Shown: positions 41,201 through 45,344, counted from the stretch's first letter. The stretch: 64,000 nt of DNA from Allolobophora icterica (GCA_963556255.1 OY744616.1:34006621-34070620), one strand, 5' to 3'. Numbers and translations are program-made. Notes: generated by a model not told the origin, from the letters alone.

Positions 41201-42298
41201 ACACATTTTGTGTGGCGCTGAGAAATTTAGGAGATTTACATTTGCATTACATTACATGAAAGTCAATGAATAGCTTTTAATTAAATATACTATATCCATC
41301 CTACCAGTAAACAATCTATTGGACCAATTTGATGTTTCAAACTGACCTAATTTTGTTGAACTTTGGTGACAAGACTCTGTTAAGCCTAATTATGTAGAAT
41401 TTTGGCGACTAGTTCAGTTCACGTTTCAAGTGTATAAAAGTTCAAATTCTGATGGACTATGTCTCGCAAAAACAGTAATTTCAGTAAATGACCCCTCCAC
41501 TGTAATCCTTGCCTGTACACCATTTCAATTTAAACGATTCTAGCCGGTTGCACTGTGAATGCTTACTGTATGCTTCAGAATATACAACTAATATACAACA
41601 TTTTCTTCGTGCAAACAAAACCTATGGCCCAAATAGAGCAATACATGGGGCAGTTTTATTTTTCAGAGCCTGTAAATGTGGAACCAGTCGCTACTGTTGT
41701 ACCCCACAATAAAGAGGAAGTGCTGGCAATGGTAAACGATGCTGTAGACCTTCTATGGAACAACCAGAATGCTCAACGCAAACCATGGGACAACTTGAAA
41801 GACCAGGTGGCAAGCAGAAGCAGGTCGGACGATGTGACAGCTGCCCAAAGCAAAGCCTCTTACGGTCGCCTGGTTTTTGACCTAACCGCCGAAGCCCTGT
41901 GCACAATCTACATGGACGAGAGCACGGTCGAAAAACTGCCGTGGTGTCTTCCTAAAGCGGCCAAAGGTACACGCCACTACGTGAAACCATTCGGTGTAAC
42001 AGCTGACCATATCAAGCCTACAGTACAAGAACGAGTTGTGCGATGGCTCGGACTTGATGATCAAAACTCCAGACGTCCGAGACCCGTAAAGAAGTTTCGG
42101 CGGCGAAGGGGATGTCAAGCAACCAAGTCCGATCAGTTGGACGAACTGGTTCTGGAGGACCTACATGAAGAAGAGGGCGGGTGGGTCGACTACAGCCAGG
42201 ATGAACTCAACATAAAGATGGAGCTCGCCGATTCCATATTTGACTCGATGCTACAAGAAACTGTCTCGCTGCTAACAACTGTGAAAGCCAAGAAATAG
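3043..42298 (+). CDS. CEP350-like centrosomal protein (about 2,600 aa, 40 coding exons)
   Basis: This is a large scaffold of the CEP350 family, known to sit at centrosomes and ciliary basal bodies, bind FOP/CEP43 and anchor microtubules. The match rests on several segments: an N-terminal LQTAWDSLGKAK (vertebrate SWDALSQTKA-like); VRKVANGPPAPSHKGF near residue 290; the strongly conserved REKALKEKTAAELAWLEQQK near 1580; DYDSFIKEAKKEL near 1985; and a C-terminal block ending residues 2391-2600 with VDYSQDELNIKMELADSIFD. I assembled 40 exons by eye. All junctions keep phase except exon 3 to 4, which needs either a weak donor after 5229 or an unseen small exon. Most of the product is Ser/Lys/Glu-rich and probably disordered, with coiled coils. 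No CAP-Gly domain was found, and the protein is about 500 residues shorter than vertebrate CEP350 (roughly 3,100). The start is the first ATG after the acceptor at 3010. Confidence 0.88.
4474..5078. mobile_element. DNA transposon-like element with 26 bp inverted repeats
   Basis: The left end TGTGACCAGCCATTACAAAA continues ATGAGTC, and the right end is its near-perfect inverse, GACTCATTTTGTAATGGCGG continuing GTCACA (two mismatches over about 26 bp). A short ATTT flanks both sides, so the duplication is not diagnostic and I do not assign a superfamily. No transposase is present. The right end stops 27 bases before CEP350-like exon 3, so the exon's acceptor region borders the element. Confidence 0.65.
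5326..6087. mobile_element. hAT-type non-autonomous element (762 bp)
   Basis: The termini are CAGGGGTTCCCAACC and its near-inverse GGTTGGGAATCCCTG. The 8 bp sequence GCCTATAT flanks both sides (5318-5325 and 6088-6095). Subterminal GGGGGTGCGAG motifs occur at both ends, as in many hAT families. No open transposase frame is seen. The copy lies in the intron between CEP350-like exons 3 and 4, where a small missing exon might be sought. Confidence 0.88.
6822..9862 (+). CDS. CEP350-like, exons 4-7
   Basis: Exons are 6822-7349, 8498-8602, 9085-9207 and 9809-9862 (about residues 85-354 in the 2,600-residue model). Exon 4 is Ser/Thr-rich and probably disordered. Exons 5-6 hold the conserved block VRKVANGPPAPSHKGFHEPQ followed by an Arg-Ile-Arg stretch and KAKWVEEQ. 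It closely resembles the vertebrate CEP350 block that has RKVA, PPAPAYKGF and, downstream, a KVW motif. All donors after exon 4 leave one base and the following acceptors supply two. Confidence 0.85.
7723..8275. mobile_element. hAT-type AT-rich MITE (553 bp)
   Basis: The ends CAGTGATAGGCACTA and the inverse of CTATTGCCCATCACTG are paired, and an exact GTTGTTGG duplication flanks the element (7715-7722 and 8276-8283). The interior is AT-rich with many TTTAGTTTAACTA-like short inverted motifs. A fragment of the same family lies near 2471-2540. There is no coding capacity. It sits in the intron before CEP350-like exon 5. Confidence 0.85.
8414..8478. mobile_element. Mini hairpin element (piggyBac-like), copy 1
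   Basis: It starts TTAACACTTTCATGACGAA and ends TCTCGTTGTTAAACC. The arms are an imperfect inverted repeat and the left end begins at TTAA. It is a member of a six-copy family in this window; this copy is diverged and its right TTAA is lost. Confidence 0.55.
10240..13694 (+). CDS. CEP350-like, exons 8-12
   Basis: Exons are 10240-10449, 11064-11135, 11600-11865, 12691-12830 and 13507-13694 (about residues 355-646). Exon 10 encodes a highly charged coiled-coil helix beginning LYDANEARKFIRKQKEQRRK, the counterpart of the vertebrate CEP350 LYDAEEARKFIREQK region. Exon 11 has an acidic run of six Asp. The donor of exon 11 lies only seven bases from the start of a transposon-like insertion at 12838. 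Exon 12 encodes a mixed helical segment containing DLTAQEIVNRFAIKSGLTLE. Confidence 0.85.
10485..10554. mobile_element. Mini hairpin element (piggyBac-like), copy 2
   Basis: It begins TTAACACTTTAACGATGAG and ends CTCATTGTTAAAGTGTTAA, an almost perfect 19 bp inverted repeat bounded by TTAA on both sides. The short spacer contains TTTTAGTACA, shared with copies 4 and 5. It lies just downstream of CEP350-like exon 8. Confidence 0.7.
10660..10858 (-). mobile_element. tRNA-derived SINE, antisense copy
   Basis: Read on the minus strand it shows a degenerate A box (GGTGTAGTAGCATG), then GTGCCTTGTAACC and a B box GGTTCGAATCTACC. A tail follows that ends in a GTGGTGCTTTAGAAG-like segment and AATTATGATTA. 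The head is shared with the copies at 26809 and 63227. It lies in the intron after CEP350-like exon 8. Confidence 0.65.
11938..12140 (-). mobile_element. LINE 3'-end fragment (CR1/L2-like), antisense
   Basis: This is the recurrent repeat starting with short GTATC/GTATT units, then TTTGTATAGCGCCGCTCAC and a CAGTGCTCCCAGTGC motif. The same pattern at 25853 and 36528 carries recognisable reverse-transcriptase C-terminal sequence on the minus strand. This copy is more degraded. Confidence 0.5.
12838..13176. mobile_element. hAT-like insertion next to a splice donor
   Basis: The left end CACTGCTACTCAAACTGTGG and the right end TTTTGAGAAGCACTG are imperfect inverses of the widespread hAT end type CAGTGSTTCTCAAA. 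No target duplication is evident, so the limits are approximate. The left end follows directly on GTATGTG, the donor of CEP350-like exon 11. Confidence 0.55.
13849..13919. mobile_element. Mini hairpin element (piggyBac-like), copy 3
   Basis: TTAA at both ends encloses CCCTTTCACGACGAG and its partner CTCGTCGTTAAAGG in a 71 bp unit. The CCCTTT start inside TTAA is typical of piggyBac-superfamily termini. This is the most informative copy for the family. No coding capacity. Confidence 0.72.
14519..18047 (+). CDS. CEP350-like, exons 13-16
   Basis: Exons are 14519-14686, 15492-15605, 16638-16795 and 17897-18047 (about residues 647-843). Exon 13 is read in the frame giving DDFGSRSKGTRQKEDEGSAG; a longer open frame over the same bases is out of phase with both neighbours. 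Exon 13 includes SSRLEAILHSSKSLQSRL, typical of a short helix. Exon 16 opens PFYLRPPLGQLTNKMDSP. No catalytic domain is present. Confidence 0.8.
14835..15115 (+). mobile_element. tRNA-derived SINE, family with CAGCTATAATGAGTAC body
   Basis: The head has an A box (TAGTGTAGTGGTTAG) and a B box (GGTTCAAATCC) with tRNA-like spacing. A conserved body follows with GCCAACTCAGCTATAATGAG, GTGGGAAGATAAGACGGCGA and AACTCTTCATAC. A second copy is at 22305-22585. It is inserted in the intron between CEP350-like exons 13 and 14. The head is not a functional tRNA gene. Confidence 0.8.
15660..15890 (+). mobile_element. Possible LINE 3' fragment
   Basis: One frame gives SFRLRFLCSFRRYLKTHFSH, which resembles the C-terminal F-R-R-x-L-K-T-H-F motif of CR1/L2-type reverse transcriptase proteins. 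The upstream part is too decayed to confirm. It follows CEP350-like exon 14. Confidence 0.35.
16203..16423. repeat. 78 bp tandem repeat, about 2.8 copies
   Basis: Units beginning GTAAATTTGTTT start at 16203, 16281 and 16359, exactly 78 bases apart. Each contains AATAATAATA runs and AAGCTGGTAC. The array is AT-rich, intronic and precedes CEP350-like exon 15. It is non-coding. Confidence 0.85.
17390..17715 (+). mobile_element. Decayed LINE reverse-transcriptase 3' end
   Basis: Frame pieces resemble the C-terminus of a non-LTR retrotransposon protein: RRRLRYFVHV (family pattern R-L-R-x-F-G-H-V), then VEKDLITLKFGLYTAWRKA and DRTAWHCIVNTAML (pattern A-x-D-R-x-x-W). Stops and frameshifts break it, so it is a dead fragment. 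It lies in the intron before CEP350-like exon 16. Confidence 0.6.
18232..18315 (-). mobile_element. SINE tRNA-like head, antisense
   Basis: On the minus strand it reads AATTGGTTAAAGCACTTGCC, TTGTAACACAGAGAG and a B box GGTTCGAGCCTC. This is a tRNA-like promoter head without cloverleaf integrity. Its tail is not clearly visible. Confidence 0.45.
18582..20194 (+). CDS. CEP350-like, exons 17-18 (long disordered exon)
   Basis: Exon 17 (18582-19197, 205 residues) is the second-longest internal exon. Its 3' part is rich in Asp, His, Ser and Arg, with repeated DRSVDRSGDHDHSVDRS units. The segment SDAVSYTTDFTD fits the Ser/Thr/Asp-rich region of CEP350 proteins. Exon 18 (20017-20194) begins after TTTTGTAG and reads RVEDDEAKALATTSDISSLT; its acceptor is pyrimidine-poor but phase-correct. 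Exon 18 ends at a GTGAGC donor in phase 0. Confidence 0.8.
20665..20845 (+). mobile_element. tRNA-derived SINE
   Basis: It has an A-box-like TAGCTGGTAAGGCGGTTGCC and a B box GGTTCGAGCTTCC. A tail follows, ending GGTGCTTTATAAATGCATAA and an ATAATA microsatellite. It lies in the intron before CEP350-like exon 19. Confidence 0.55.
21069..23140 (+). CDS. CEP350-like, exons 19-21 (helical segment)
   Basis: Exons are 21069-21251, 21752-22003 and 23018-23140, all phase 0 at both ends (about residues 1109-1294). The translation is Ala/Gln/Glu/Arg-rich and predicted helical: LEARLLAELNLLDNMDEVLH, VEAARVKIEKENLEESRRLQ, and an Ala-rich end closing MQQLQSQ. It precedes the Ser-rich linker of exons 22-24. 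The intron between exons 20 and 21 carries a tRNA-derived SINE. Confidence 0.82.
21620..21745 (+). mobile_element. LINE 3'-end fragment (CR1/L2-like)
   Basis: The segment GCTGGAGTCGGGAGCACTTT, then GAGGTGCTATATAATTAT and a (TGAA) short tail, is shared with 37840-38105 (GCTGGGGTCAGGAGCACTTT and GTGTGCTATATAAAT). It represents the 3' untranslated end of a LINE family ending in TGAATGAATGAA. It sits just upstream of exon 20. Confidence 0.5.
22305..22585 (+). mobile_element. tRNA-derived SINE, second copy of the 14835 family
   Basis: It shares TAGTGTAGTGGTTAG, CAAATCCCTACCAGGG, AACTCAGCTATAATGAGTAC, GAGACGGCGAGGGAGAGGAC and GCTTCATACCCATGGCC with the copy at 14835. The B box is slightly degraded. 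A run of GAAGAAC-type complement (TTCTTCTTCT) closes it. It lies in the intron between CEP350-like exons 20 and 21. Confidence 0.8.
23275..23713 (-). mobile_element. LINE 3'-end fragment, antisense, with GTGTGGGTGTGG microsatellite
   Basis: A TATTGTATTG pentamer-type tail is followed by ATTTATAAAGCGCTTCTAGC and AGAAGCGCTCCCAGTGCGAG, the same 3' end family as 25853 and 36528. A (GTGTGG) simple repeat at about 23676-23713 adjoins it. It is intronic, between exons 21 and 22. Confidence 0.6.
24541..26654 (+). CDS. CEP350-like, exons 22-24 (Ser/Arg-rich linker with SARSDR repeats)
   Basis: Exons are 24541-24809, 25279-25586 and 26508-26654 (about residues 1295-1535). Exon 22 contains four consecutive SARSDR hexapeptides encoded by a near-perfect 18 bp tandem repeat at about 24628-24702. 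Exon 23 is Ser/Thr/Met-rich. Exon 24 ends ACTA before a GTATGA donor, leaving one base, and exon 25 supplies the other two. The stretch looks disordered and is a likely target of phosphorylation, which is an inference from composition. Confidence 0.82.
25049..25228. repeat. Minisatellite, ~20 bp TTAGTGTTCTAACTTACTGG units
   Basis: At least eight degenerate copies of TTAGTGTTCTAACTTACTGG lie head to tail in the intron between CEP350-like exons 22 and 23. Unit length varies because some copies lack the ACTTACT part. It ends about 50 bases before the acceptor of exon 23. Confidence 0.85.
25853..26350 (-). mobile_element. LINE 3'-end fragment (CR1/L2-like), antisense
   Basis: On the minus strand, frame pieces read SVNRLDLFVPWAKTAFAQHR and FAVVGPTIWNDLPPLLRAKL, the typical A-F-x-x-x-G-P-x-x-W-N-x-L-P C-terminal motif of CR1/L2 reverse transcriptase proteins. 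It ends with a (TACAA) pentamer tail. A closely similar sense copy is at 56790-57100. Confidence 0.75.
26809..27125 (+). mobile_element. tRNA-derived SINE split by a hAT MITE
   Basis: The head GGACGTGGTGGTGTAGTGG is interrupted at 26830 and resumes at 26962 with TGTAGTGGTATGTTCGG. A B box (GGTTCGAATCTACC) follows, then the body GCGACCCAGCACCATCGATG and a TTGTATTGTATTG tail. A related uninterrupted copy is at 63227. It lies after CEP350-like exon 24. Confidence 0.8.
26830..26961. mobile_element. hAT-type MITE (132 bp) nested in a SINE
   Basis: The ends CATAGGCGTAGACT and the inverse of AAGTTTACGCCAGTG pair imperfectly. The exact 8 bp TGTAGTGG, part of the SINE A box, is duplicated at 26822-26829 and 26962-26969. 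It therefore inserted after the SINE. A related end type is seen at 48383. Confidence 0.85.
27258..29837 (+). CDS. CEP350-like, exons 25-28 (signature coiled coil)
   Basis: Exons are 27258-27367, 27905-28072, 28626-28733 and 29748-29837 (about residues 1536-1694). This is the best-conserved part of the gene: VQQYLKEEAVRHQHKQMLLQ runs into REKALKEKTAAELAWLEQQK and then KKQNAILRRHKKYREELNRL. It matches the long central coiled coil of vertebrate CEP350 closely enough to fix the family. It is a helical, non-enzymatic segment. Confidence 0.92.
29001..29070. mobile_element. Mini hairpin element (piggyBac-like), copy 4
   Basis: The right arm TTATTATAGTGTTAA and the spacer GCTTTTAGTGCACTCTAG match the family. 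The left arm is diverged (CACTGTAACTACAAGCT) and lacks TTAA. Intronic, after exon 27. Confidence 0.4.
29315..29560 (-). mobile_element. Dispersed repeat (LINE/SINE tail with AGCTTATTCACAAGCAC-like core)
   Basis: It contains AATCATAATCTCCAAACTTC, AAAGTGCCACTCGAAGGCTA and a degraded version of CACCAGCTTATTCACAAGCA, then AGAGAGGAGGCAGAGCAGCT. The same order is found inverted at about 47490-47705. Likely the 3' region of a LINE and its partner SINE. Confidence 0.45.
29955..30165. mobile_element. Dispersed repeat plus AAGTAAGTAAGT tail
   Basis: It contains GGGAACCAGCTTATTCACAG and CACTCGGTCAAAAAC, shared with 46300 and 47040. It is followed by AATAAAGTAAGTAAGTAAGT and ATATTCTTTATTACACCA, the tail type also seen at 8836, 19577 and 58168. 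Intronic, between exons 28 and 29. Confidence 0.45.
30727..34039 (+). CDS. CEP350-like, exons 29-33
   Basis: Exons are 30727-30760 (34 nt), 31201-31267, 32263-32396, 33080-33356 and 33846-34039 (about residues 1695-1929). Exons 29 and 30 are very short but phase-consistent with clear acceptors. Exon 31 is helical (RLIEHEERLQRKLTKFEKLL). Exons 32-33 are Ser/Arg/Ala-rich, with SARSVATASDALASARTETG. Exon 32 uses the donor GTCAGT after 33356, completing a Gly codon with exon 33. Confidence 0.8.
31475..31977 (+). mobile_element. 5'-truncated LINE, reverse-transcriptase C-terminus, with 12 bp target duplication
   Basis: An open frame (31527-31973) encodes YGCESWTMTKNMEKKVNACE, RLKLGFFGHVMRSDG and KKRRGRPSKKWMDEIHDVTG, then a region with a WRMCVMAIARAPG end. 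This is the standard C-terminal part of an RTE/CR1-like endonuclease-reverse transcriptase protein. GTAGAAATTAGA flanks it at 31463-31474 and 31978-31989. Three ATTAGATACAAAA units precede the coding part. The frame is intact, so the insertion is fairly recent. It sits between CEP350-like exons 30 and 31 in sense orientation. Confidence 0.85.
32009..32222. repeat. Degenerate tandem repeat (GGTTTATTTATT..GAACAGTAGAAAC)
   Basis: About four copies of a 45-60 bp unit carry TTATTCCTTTTGATTTACT or TTATTGCTTTGATTTA followed by GAACAGTAGAAACCTTGGGG. They stop shortly before the acceptor of CEP350-like exon 31. Non-coding. Confidence 0.75.
34045..34385 (-). mobile_element. Probable LINE 3'-end fragment, antisense
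   Basis: It starts with TTTATATAGCACTTCTCAAA and AACTTCTCAGAGGTTCGCCC, resembling the 3' ends at 25853 and 36528. The minus-strand frame is only weakly similar to reverse-transcriptase C-termini. It begins just after exon 33. Confidence 0.4.
34483..34551. mobile_element. Mini hairpin element (piggyBac-like), copy 5
   Basis: It opens TTAACCCTTGATGATGAG and closes CTCGTCGTTAAAGTGTGA, with the shared spacer TTTTAGTGCACG. The right TTAA is mutated to TGAA. Intronic, 5' of the large hAT element. Confidence 0.6.
34710..35999. mobile_element. hAT-type element (1,290 bp) with GC-rich core
   Basis: The ends CAGTGGTTTTCAACC and GGTTGAAAACCACTG are perfect inverses, and GTATAGAG is duplicated on both sides (34702-34709 and 36000-36007). 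Subterminal GGGGTTCCGCGG motifs occur at both ends. The core, about 34940-35580, is much richer in G+C than the surroundings and encodes no transposase I can recognise. It may be a captured or nested segment. It lies between CEP350-like exons 33 and 34. Confidence 0.88.
36168..37715 (+). CDS. CEP350-like, exons 34-35 (basic coiled coil)
   Basis: Exons are 36168-36319 and 37553-37715 (about residues 1930-2034). Exon 34 encodes a Lys/Glu-rich helix, with LTKELKRRKKEAEHLKKKQE then KRLKLEEEKLKQKLK. Exon 35 opens DYDSFIKEAKKELQSPTS, the counterpart of the vertebrate SYN-x-FIKK segment. The gap between them, 36320-37552, holds two opposed LINE 3' fragments. Confidence 0.88.
36528..36985 (-). mobile_element. 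LINE 3'-end fragment (CR1/L2-like), antisense
   Basis: The minus-strand frame reads SARIKFKILILVSKMQRGLV and AQSRSFASISPSLWNTLSPS, the R-I-K-F-K-I and P-S-L-W-N-x-L motifs of CR1/L2 reverse-transcriptase C-termini. Its 3' end is the GCGCCTCT..TTTATAAATG..(AATACA) segment at 36528-36600. Intronic, between exons 34 and 35. Confidence 0.78.
37070..37395 (+). mobile_element. LINE 3'-end fragment (CR1/L2-like), sense
   Basis: One frame gives LPARASLRSSARSLMVVPHM, AQSRCFAYVGPSACS and FHRRLKTFLFAG, the tail of a CR1/L2 reverse-transcriptase protein. The stretch GAGTGGCGCTGTATAAGTTT follows. It lies next to the opposed fragment at 36528-36985. Confidence 0.7.
37840..38105 (+). mobile_element. LINE 3'-end fragment, sense
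   Basis: The segment contains TTTTAAGACTGCTCTCTTCA and GCTGGGGTCAGGAGCACTTT, then a GTGTGCTATATAAATTTCC end and an AATGAATGAAT tail, matching 21620-21745. Intronic, between exons 35 and 36. Confidence 0.5.
38305..41130 (+). CDS. CEP350-like, exons 36-39 (region where CAP-Gly would be expected)
   Basis: Exons are 38305-38988 (228 residues), 39926-40005, 40570-40809 and 41067-41130. Exon 36 is acidic and Ser-rich (SSYTEDFSETSATSLDDGPE; SVNDSQVDSEDEQVEEM). Exon 38 is helical (VTKTTLDTLLKETIDELLRI). Exon 38 ends at ATT before GTATGA, the only choice that joins exon 39 (DFPDDKYSFDDDGDWDIPTK) in phase. In vertebrates a CAP-Gly domain lies between the coiled coil and the C-terminus. Here the exon chain is continuous without it, and I see no GVELD-type motif in any intron. 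Confidence 0.8.
41667..42298 (+). CDS. CEP350-like, terminal exon 40 (conserved C-terminus)
   Basis: The exon opens after TTTATTTTTCAG and encodes 210 codons including the TAG stop. It contains KASYGRLVFDLTAEALCTIY, KPTVQERVVRWLGLDDQNSR, a basic KKFRRRRG run and the end motif EEEGGWVDYSQDELNIKMEL followed by ADSIFDSMLQET. These match the last domain of vertebrate CEP350, where a QDELxxKMQLADxIF-type helix is conserved. It is the best anchor for the 3' end of the gene. Confidence 0.92.
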
Positions 42299-43497
42299 AA
42301 TTGATAACAAATGTATTTTATTACTGTAATTCAAATGGAACATATTTATTGTGACAAAATTCTAAACCACATGCACCAATGTACAAAACGAGAATTAATA
42401 CTTGGCTGATACTGAAGAAACCATTACACACGCTCAAAGCAGATTTATTTATTGCATTGTAACTAGACTATAAGTGTATCTTGAGAGATAAATTTCTTTC
42501 TGACCAGCATCGTAATATGTTTGCATAAATTAAGACTGGTTATGGTTCAGTTTTTTTTCTAACAGTTACCAGTAAATTTATTTAAAACATACATACATGT
42601 ATACACACATATATACAATTAAACATCGACCAAGTGACTTGGTGGAATGGATTTGTTGTGAAGTTTTCCTTGTCAACATATTTTGGCATCACCATTGGCA
42701 GCAACCACAAAGTGGTCTTGCATTCTTGTTAAGCTGTGCAGGTTAAAGAAATGTAAATGTACATCTCTGAAATTCTCGGCAGCACACAAACGCTGTATCA
42801 GGGAGGTCCAGATTTAGACTTAGCGAGGCCCTAAGCTATAAAGCTTGGGCCTTGTTAACAAGGGCTTTGTTAAAAAATTACACCAGAAGGTCTCACAAAG
42901 CTTGAAAACGTATAGCGTCTATGCCTTTTTATTATAATAGCAAGGCATTTAAAATGTAAAATTCAAATTAGACAGGTATAATCACCACAACTTCAGAAAA
43001 GCATAAAAAGTGGTCACAAATCTCAAATAGATGGATAAAAATGAAAACAAAATAAAATCACAAGAAATGCTCAGAATCCTGAAAATGAAAACTTCAGATG
43101 CCAAGTAAAACACCTAATATTTACTATTCATAAGGAACTATTTCCATCTCTGGGGTAAATTATAATACATATCACATGCATTTTACATTAAAGTTAACTT
43201 GTACAAACATCAAACATCAACTACCTAATTTTGACAGAACTTTGAAACTTCAGTACATTATACAGATATCATATTACACAAGCCTCAGCATTTAAAGCAA
43301 AAGTGGACAGTTCGGACATGTCCACAGTGGTTACACTGGCAGTGATTATCAGTAATAAAAGGAACAATAAATAAACAAAACAATACTTTGCTATAGTCAG
43401 AGTAAGGCCAATATGAGAAAACACTTCAAAATAAAGCTGCAATAATTAAAATGCATCAAACAAAATACTTATTATCCTATATATATATTAATTATAT

Positions 43498-43542
<45 letters not shown>

Positions 43543-43976
43543 TAATATAACTGCCAGTGATGGATGACGATACAGACAAAGAAATCATAATGGACATTAT
43601 CATCATCATCTTCATGAATCAGTGACTATGTGGGGACTTCATTAGGCACATCACCTTGGTCACATTTTGTTTTTGATGGCCAAAGTTTTTTAACCAACAT
43701 CTAATTCAATGTTTCAGTCTTACATCTCTTAAAACCTGTAAGGGGAATTCGGACTAGCATTCCACATTTATAACTTCAGCAAAGAGAAAATGTTACAAAT
43801 CAGCAGCTCAACAGCTCCCCTGCACTTTGTGTCCTTGAAATGCGGAATGTTACTTATCTAGATCACATTGACTTTGATTTAAGCAAAGGATAGAAGACAG
43901 AGTTGATTGAATTAACAAATTCAAATTGTGTCGTCGGCCTTTGCAAGCATTTAAGACGATCTATTCAGCTTTGCGG
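42299..43976. other. Convergent intergenic region (3' UTRs of CEP350-like and ATG13)
   Basis: No coding sequence is seen. The two genes face each other tail to tail over 1.7 kb. On the plus strand the first AATAAA after the CEP350-like stop is at 43051-43056. On the minus strand the first AATAAA after the ATG13 stop that I noticed is at 42933-42928. If both are used the 3' UTRs overlap. An (AT)n microsatellite lies at 43499-43539. Confidence 0.5.
43499..43539. repeat. (AT)n microsatellite
   Basis: About 20 AT dinucleotides in a row, preceded by a shorter TATATATATTA stretch. It lies in the putative ATG13 3' UTR. Confidence 0.9.
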
Positions 43977-45344
43977 TTAATTTGCATCTTCTGTTATAGA
44001 ATTTACAAACTCATCAAAGTCTCTAGCGTTAGCTTCAAACTGGGCCAACTGATCAGTTATAGAATTTAGCATCTCCTGTAAGTCAGTTGACTGCTGAAAC
44101 ATGCTCAACGGGGGCGCCACTTTGCATTCCTGATAGAACTTTCCAAGTTCCTCTTCGTCTAGCCCGACATCCGTAAAGGGTGCCTTTGTGTTGAGAACAA
44201 CAAAATCATCTGGTGCTGATGTAGCACTTGGGCTGCTGTGATCTGAAGCACTGCTACCGGACACCACGACCATCGGTTGAAGAGAACGCTTCATGGCAGC
44301 TCCTTTACCATCAGTCTCCAGTGGAAAGGCGTTTCCACAGCTTGGATCCAGATCTGTTTCAGTTTTGTTTCTGCAGAAATCGACACCTTCAGTTTCTAAA
44401 TGTGCGTTAGGGGAATGCGAGTTGCAAGGATAGGAGGCACAGTCCTGATTTGGTGTGACAGATCCTGGTTTTATCAGCTGCTCTTTTTTAAGTGCAGTTC
44501 CCTTGAAATGGTTGTGGAATTGACCGAAGCTTCCCTTTCTTTGAGTATCCTGGTGAGATTCGTCGGGTGCCGTCAAATCGGTCGCAGATTGGCTCCTCGT
44601 ATCCATCTTCTTGTCTTCAGTAATCTGTTTTCCAAATGCATACTCATTTCTAGTACATGAAAGGTCACTGTTGCTCTTTGGCACAGATTCTGGGCGGTAG
44701 TAGTTAGCCCGGAAATCCTTGGCCAGCACATCTGCCAGGTGATGTCTTAGAGACAAGTTCTTTTTGGCTCTATACGCAATGTACAAGGCAATCGTTCCAA
44801 CAGGCGTAGGCACAAGGCCAACAGTGCGTTTGACGTAGTTATCTCCAAGATTGTCAAACTTGGGCATCCCCAAGTAAATTCGATAGCACATGCCATAACG
44901 GTCAGATCCTTGCTCTCTTGATACCCTGTATGCTGGTACTGCCCTCGTAACTATAAGCAGCGATCTTAAAAGCACACCCATACGACTGTAAACAGAACAT
45001 GACACACGACTGGTGGGGTCACAGTAGTCGGTCATTTCCAGGTACCAGGTTTCCAACACGGTCTCTTCTCCTTCAGCAGTCTTTGCCGATATTTCAAAGC
45101 ACACCCTGTGCCCATCCAACAGGTTAGAACTACCGTAAATGTTCCTGATCTCCGTTAGAATATCTGGGTCATCACGAATGGAGAGATTAAACCAGTCAGT
45201 TCCGGAAGAAACGAGCTTCGACTGCGTGCTGATCTTCTCTCCGCTACGTGACTGAATGATAATTTGAGCACACTTGTAGACCAAATATTTGCTAAATTTA
45301 TCCAGGTCTTTACGATCCTGTGGACTAAGCTTGGGTGAAGCCAT
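43977..45344 (-). CDS. Autophagy-related protein 13 (ATG13), single coding exon
   Basis: ATG13 is the HORMA-domain adaptor of the ULK1/ATG1 kinase complex that starts autophagosome formation and binds ATG101 and FIP200. The protein is 455 aa. The N-terminal HORMA domain (about residues 8-190) opens SPQDRKDLDKFSKYLVYKCA, with SGTDWFNLSIRDDPD, LETWYLEMTDYCD, AVPAYRVSREQGSDRYGMCY and GLVPTPVGTIALYIAYR. A Ser/Pro-rich disordered middle follows. The acidic LIR-type motif SAPDDFVVLNTKAPF and a C-terminal helix with FEANARDFDEFVNSI match vertebrate ATG13. I chose the ATG at 45344 because it gives the standard N-terminus. The open frame extends 19 codons further, but CTGTTGCTTCAG just before AAAATGG looks like the acceptor of a 5' UTR intron. 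The whole coding region lacks introns. Confidence 0.95.
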   Translation of the reverse strand: MASPKLSPQDRKDLDKFSKYLVYKCAQIIIQSRSGEKISTQSKLVSSGTDWFNLSIRDDPDILTEIRNIYGSSNLLDGHRVCFEISAKTAEGEETVLETWYLEMTDYCDPTSRVSCSVYSRMGVLLRSLLIVTRAVPAYRVSREQGSDRYGMCYRIYLGMPKFDNLGDNYVKRTVGLVPTPVGTIALYIAYRAKKNLSLRHHLADVLAKDFRANYYRPESVPKSNSDLSCTRNEYAFGKQITEDKKMDTRSQSATDLTAPDESHQDTQRKGSFGQFHNHFKGTALKKEQLIKPGSVTPNQDCASYPCNSHSPNAHLETEGVDFCRNKTETDLDPSCGNAFPLETDGKGAAMKRSLQPMVVVSGSSASDHSSPSATSAPDDFVVLNTKAPFTDVGLDEEELGKFYQECKVAPPLSMFQQSTDLQEMLNSITDQLAQFEANARDFDEFVNSITEDAN

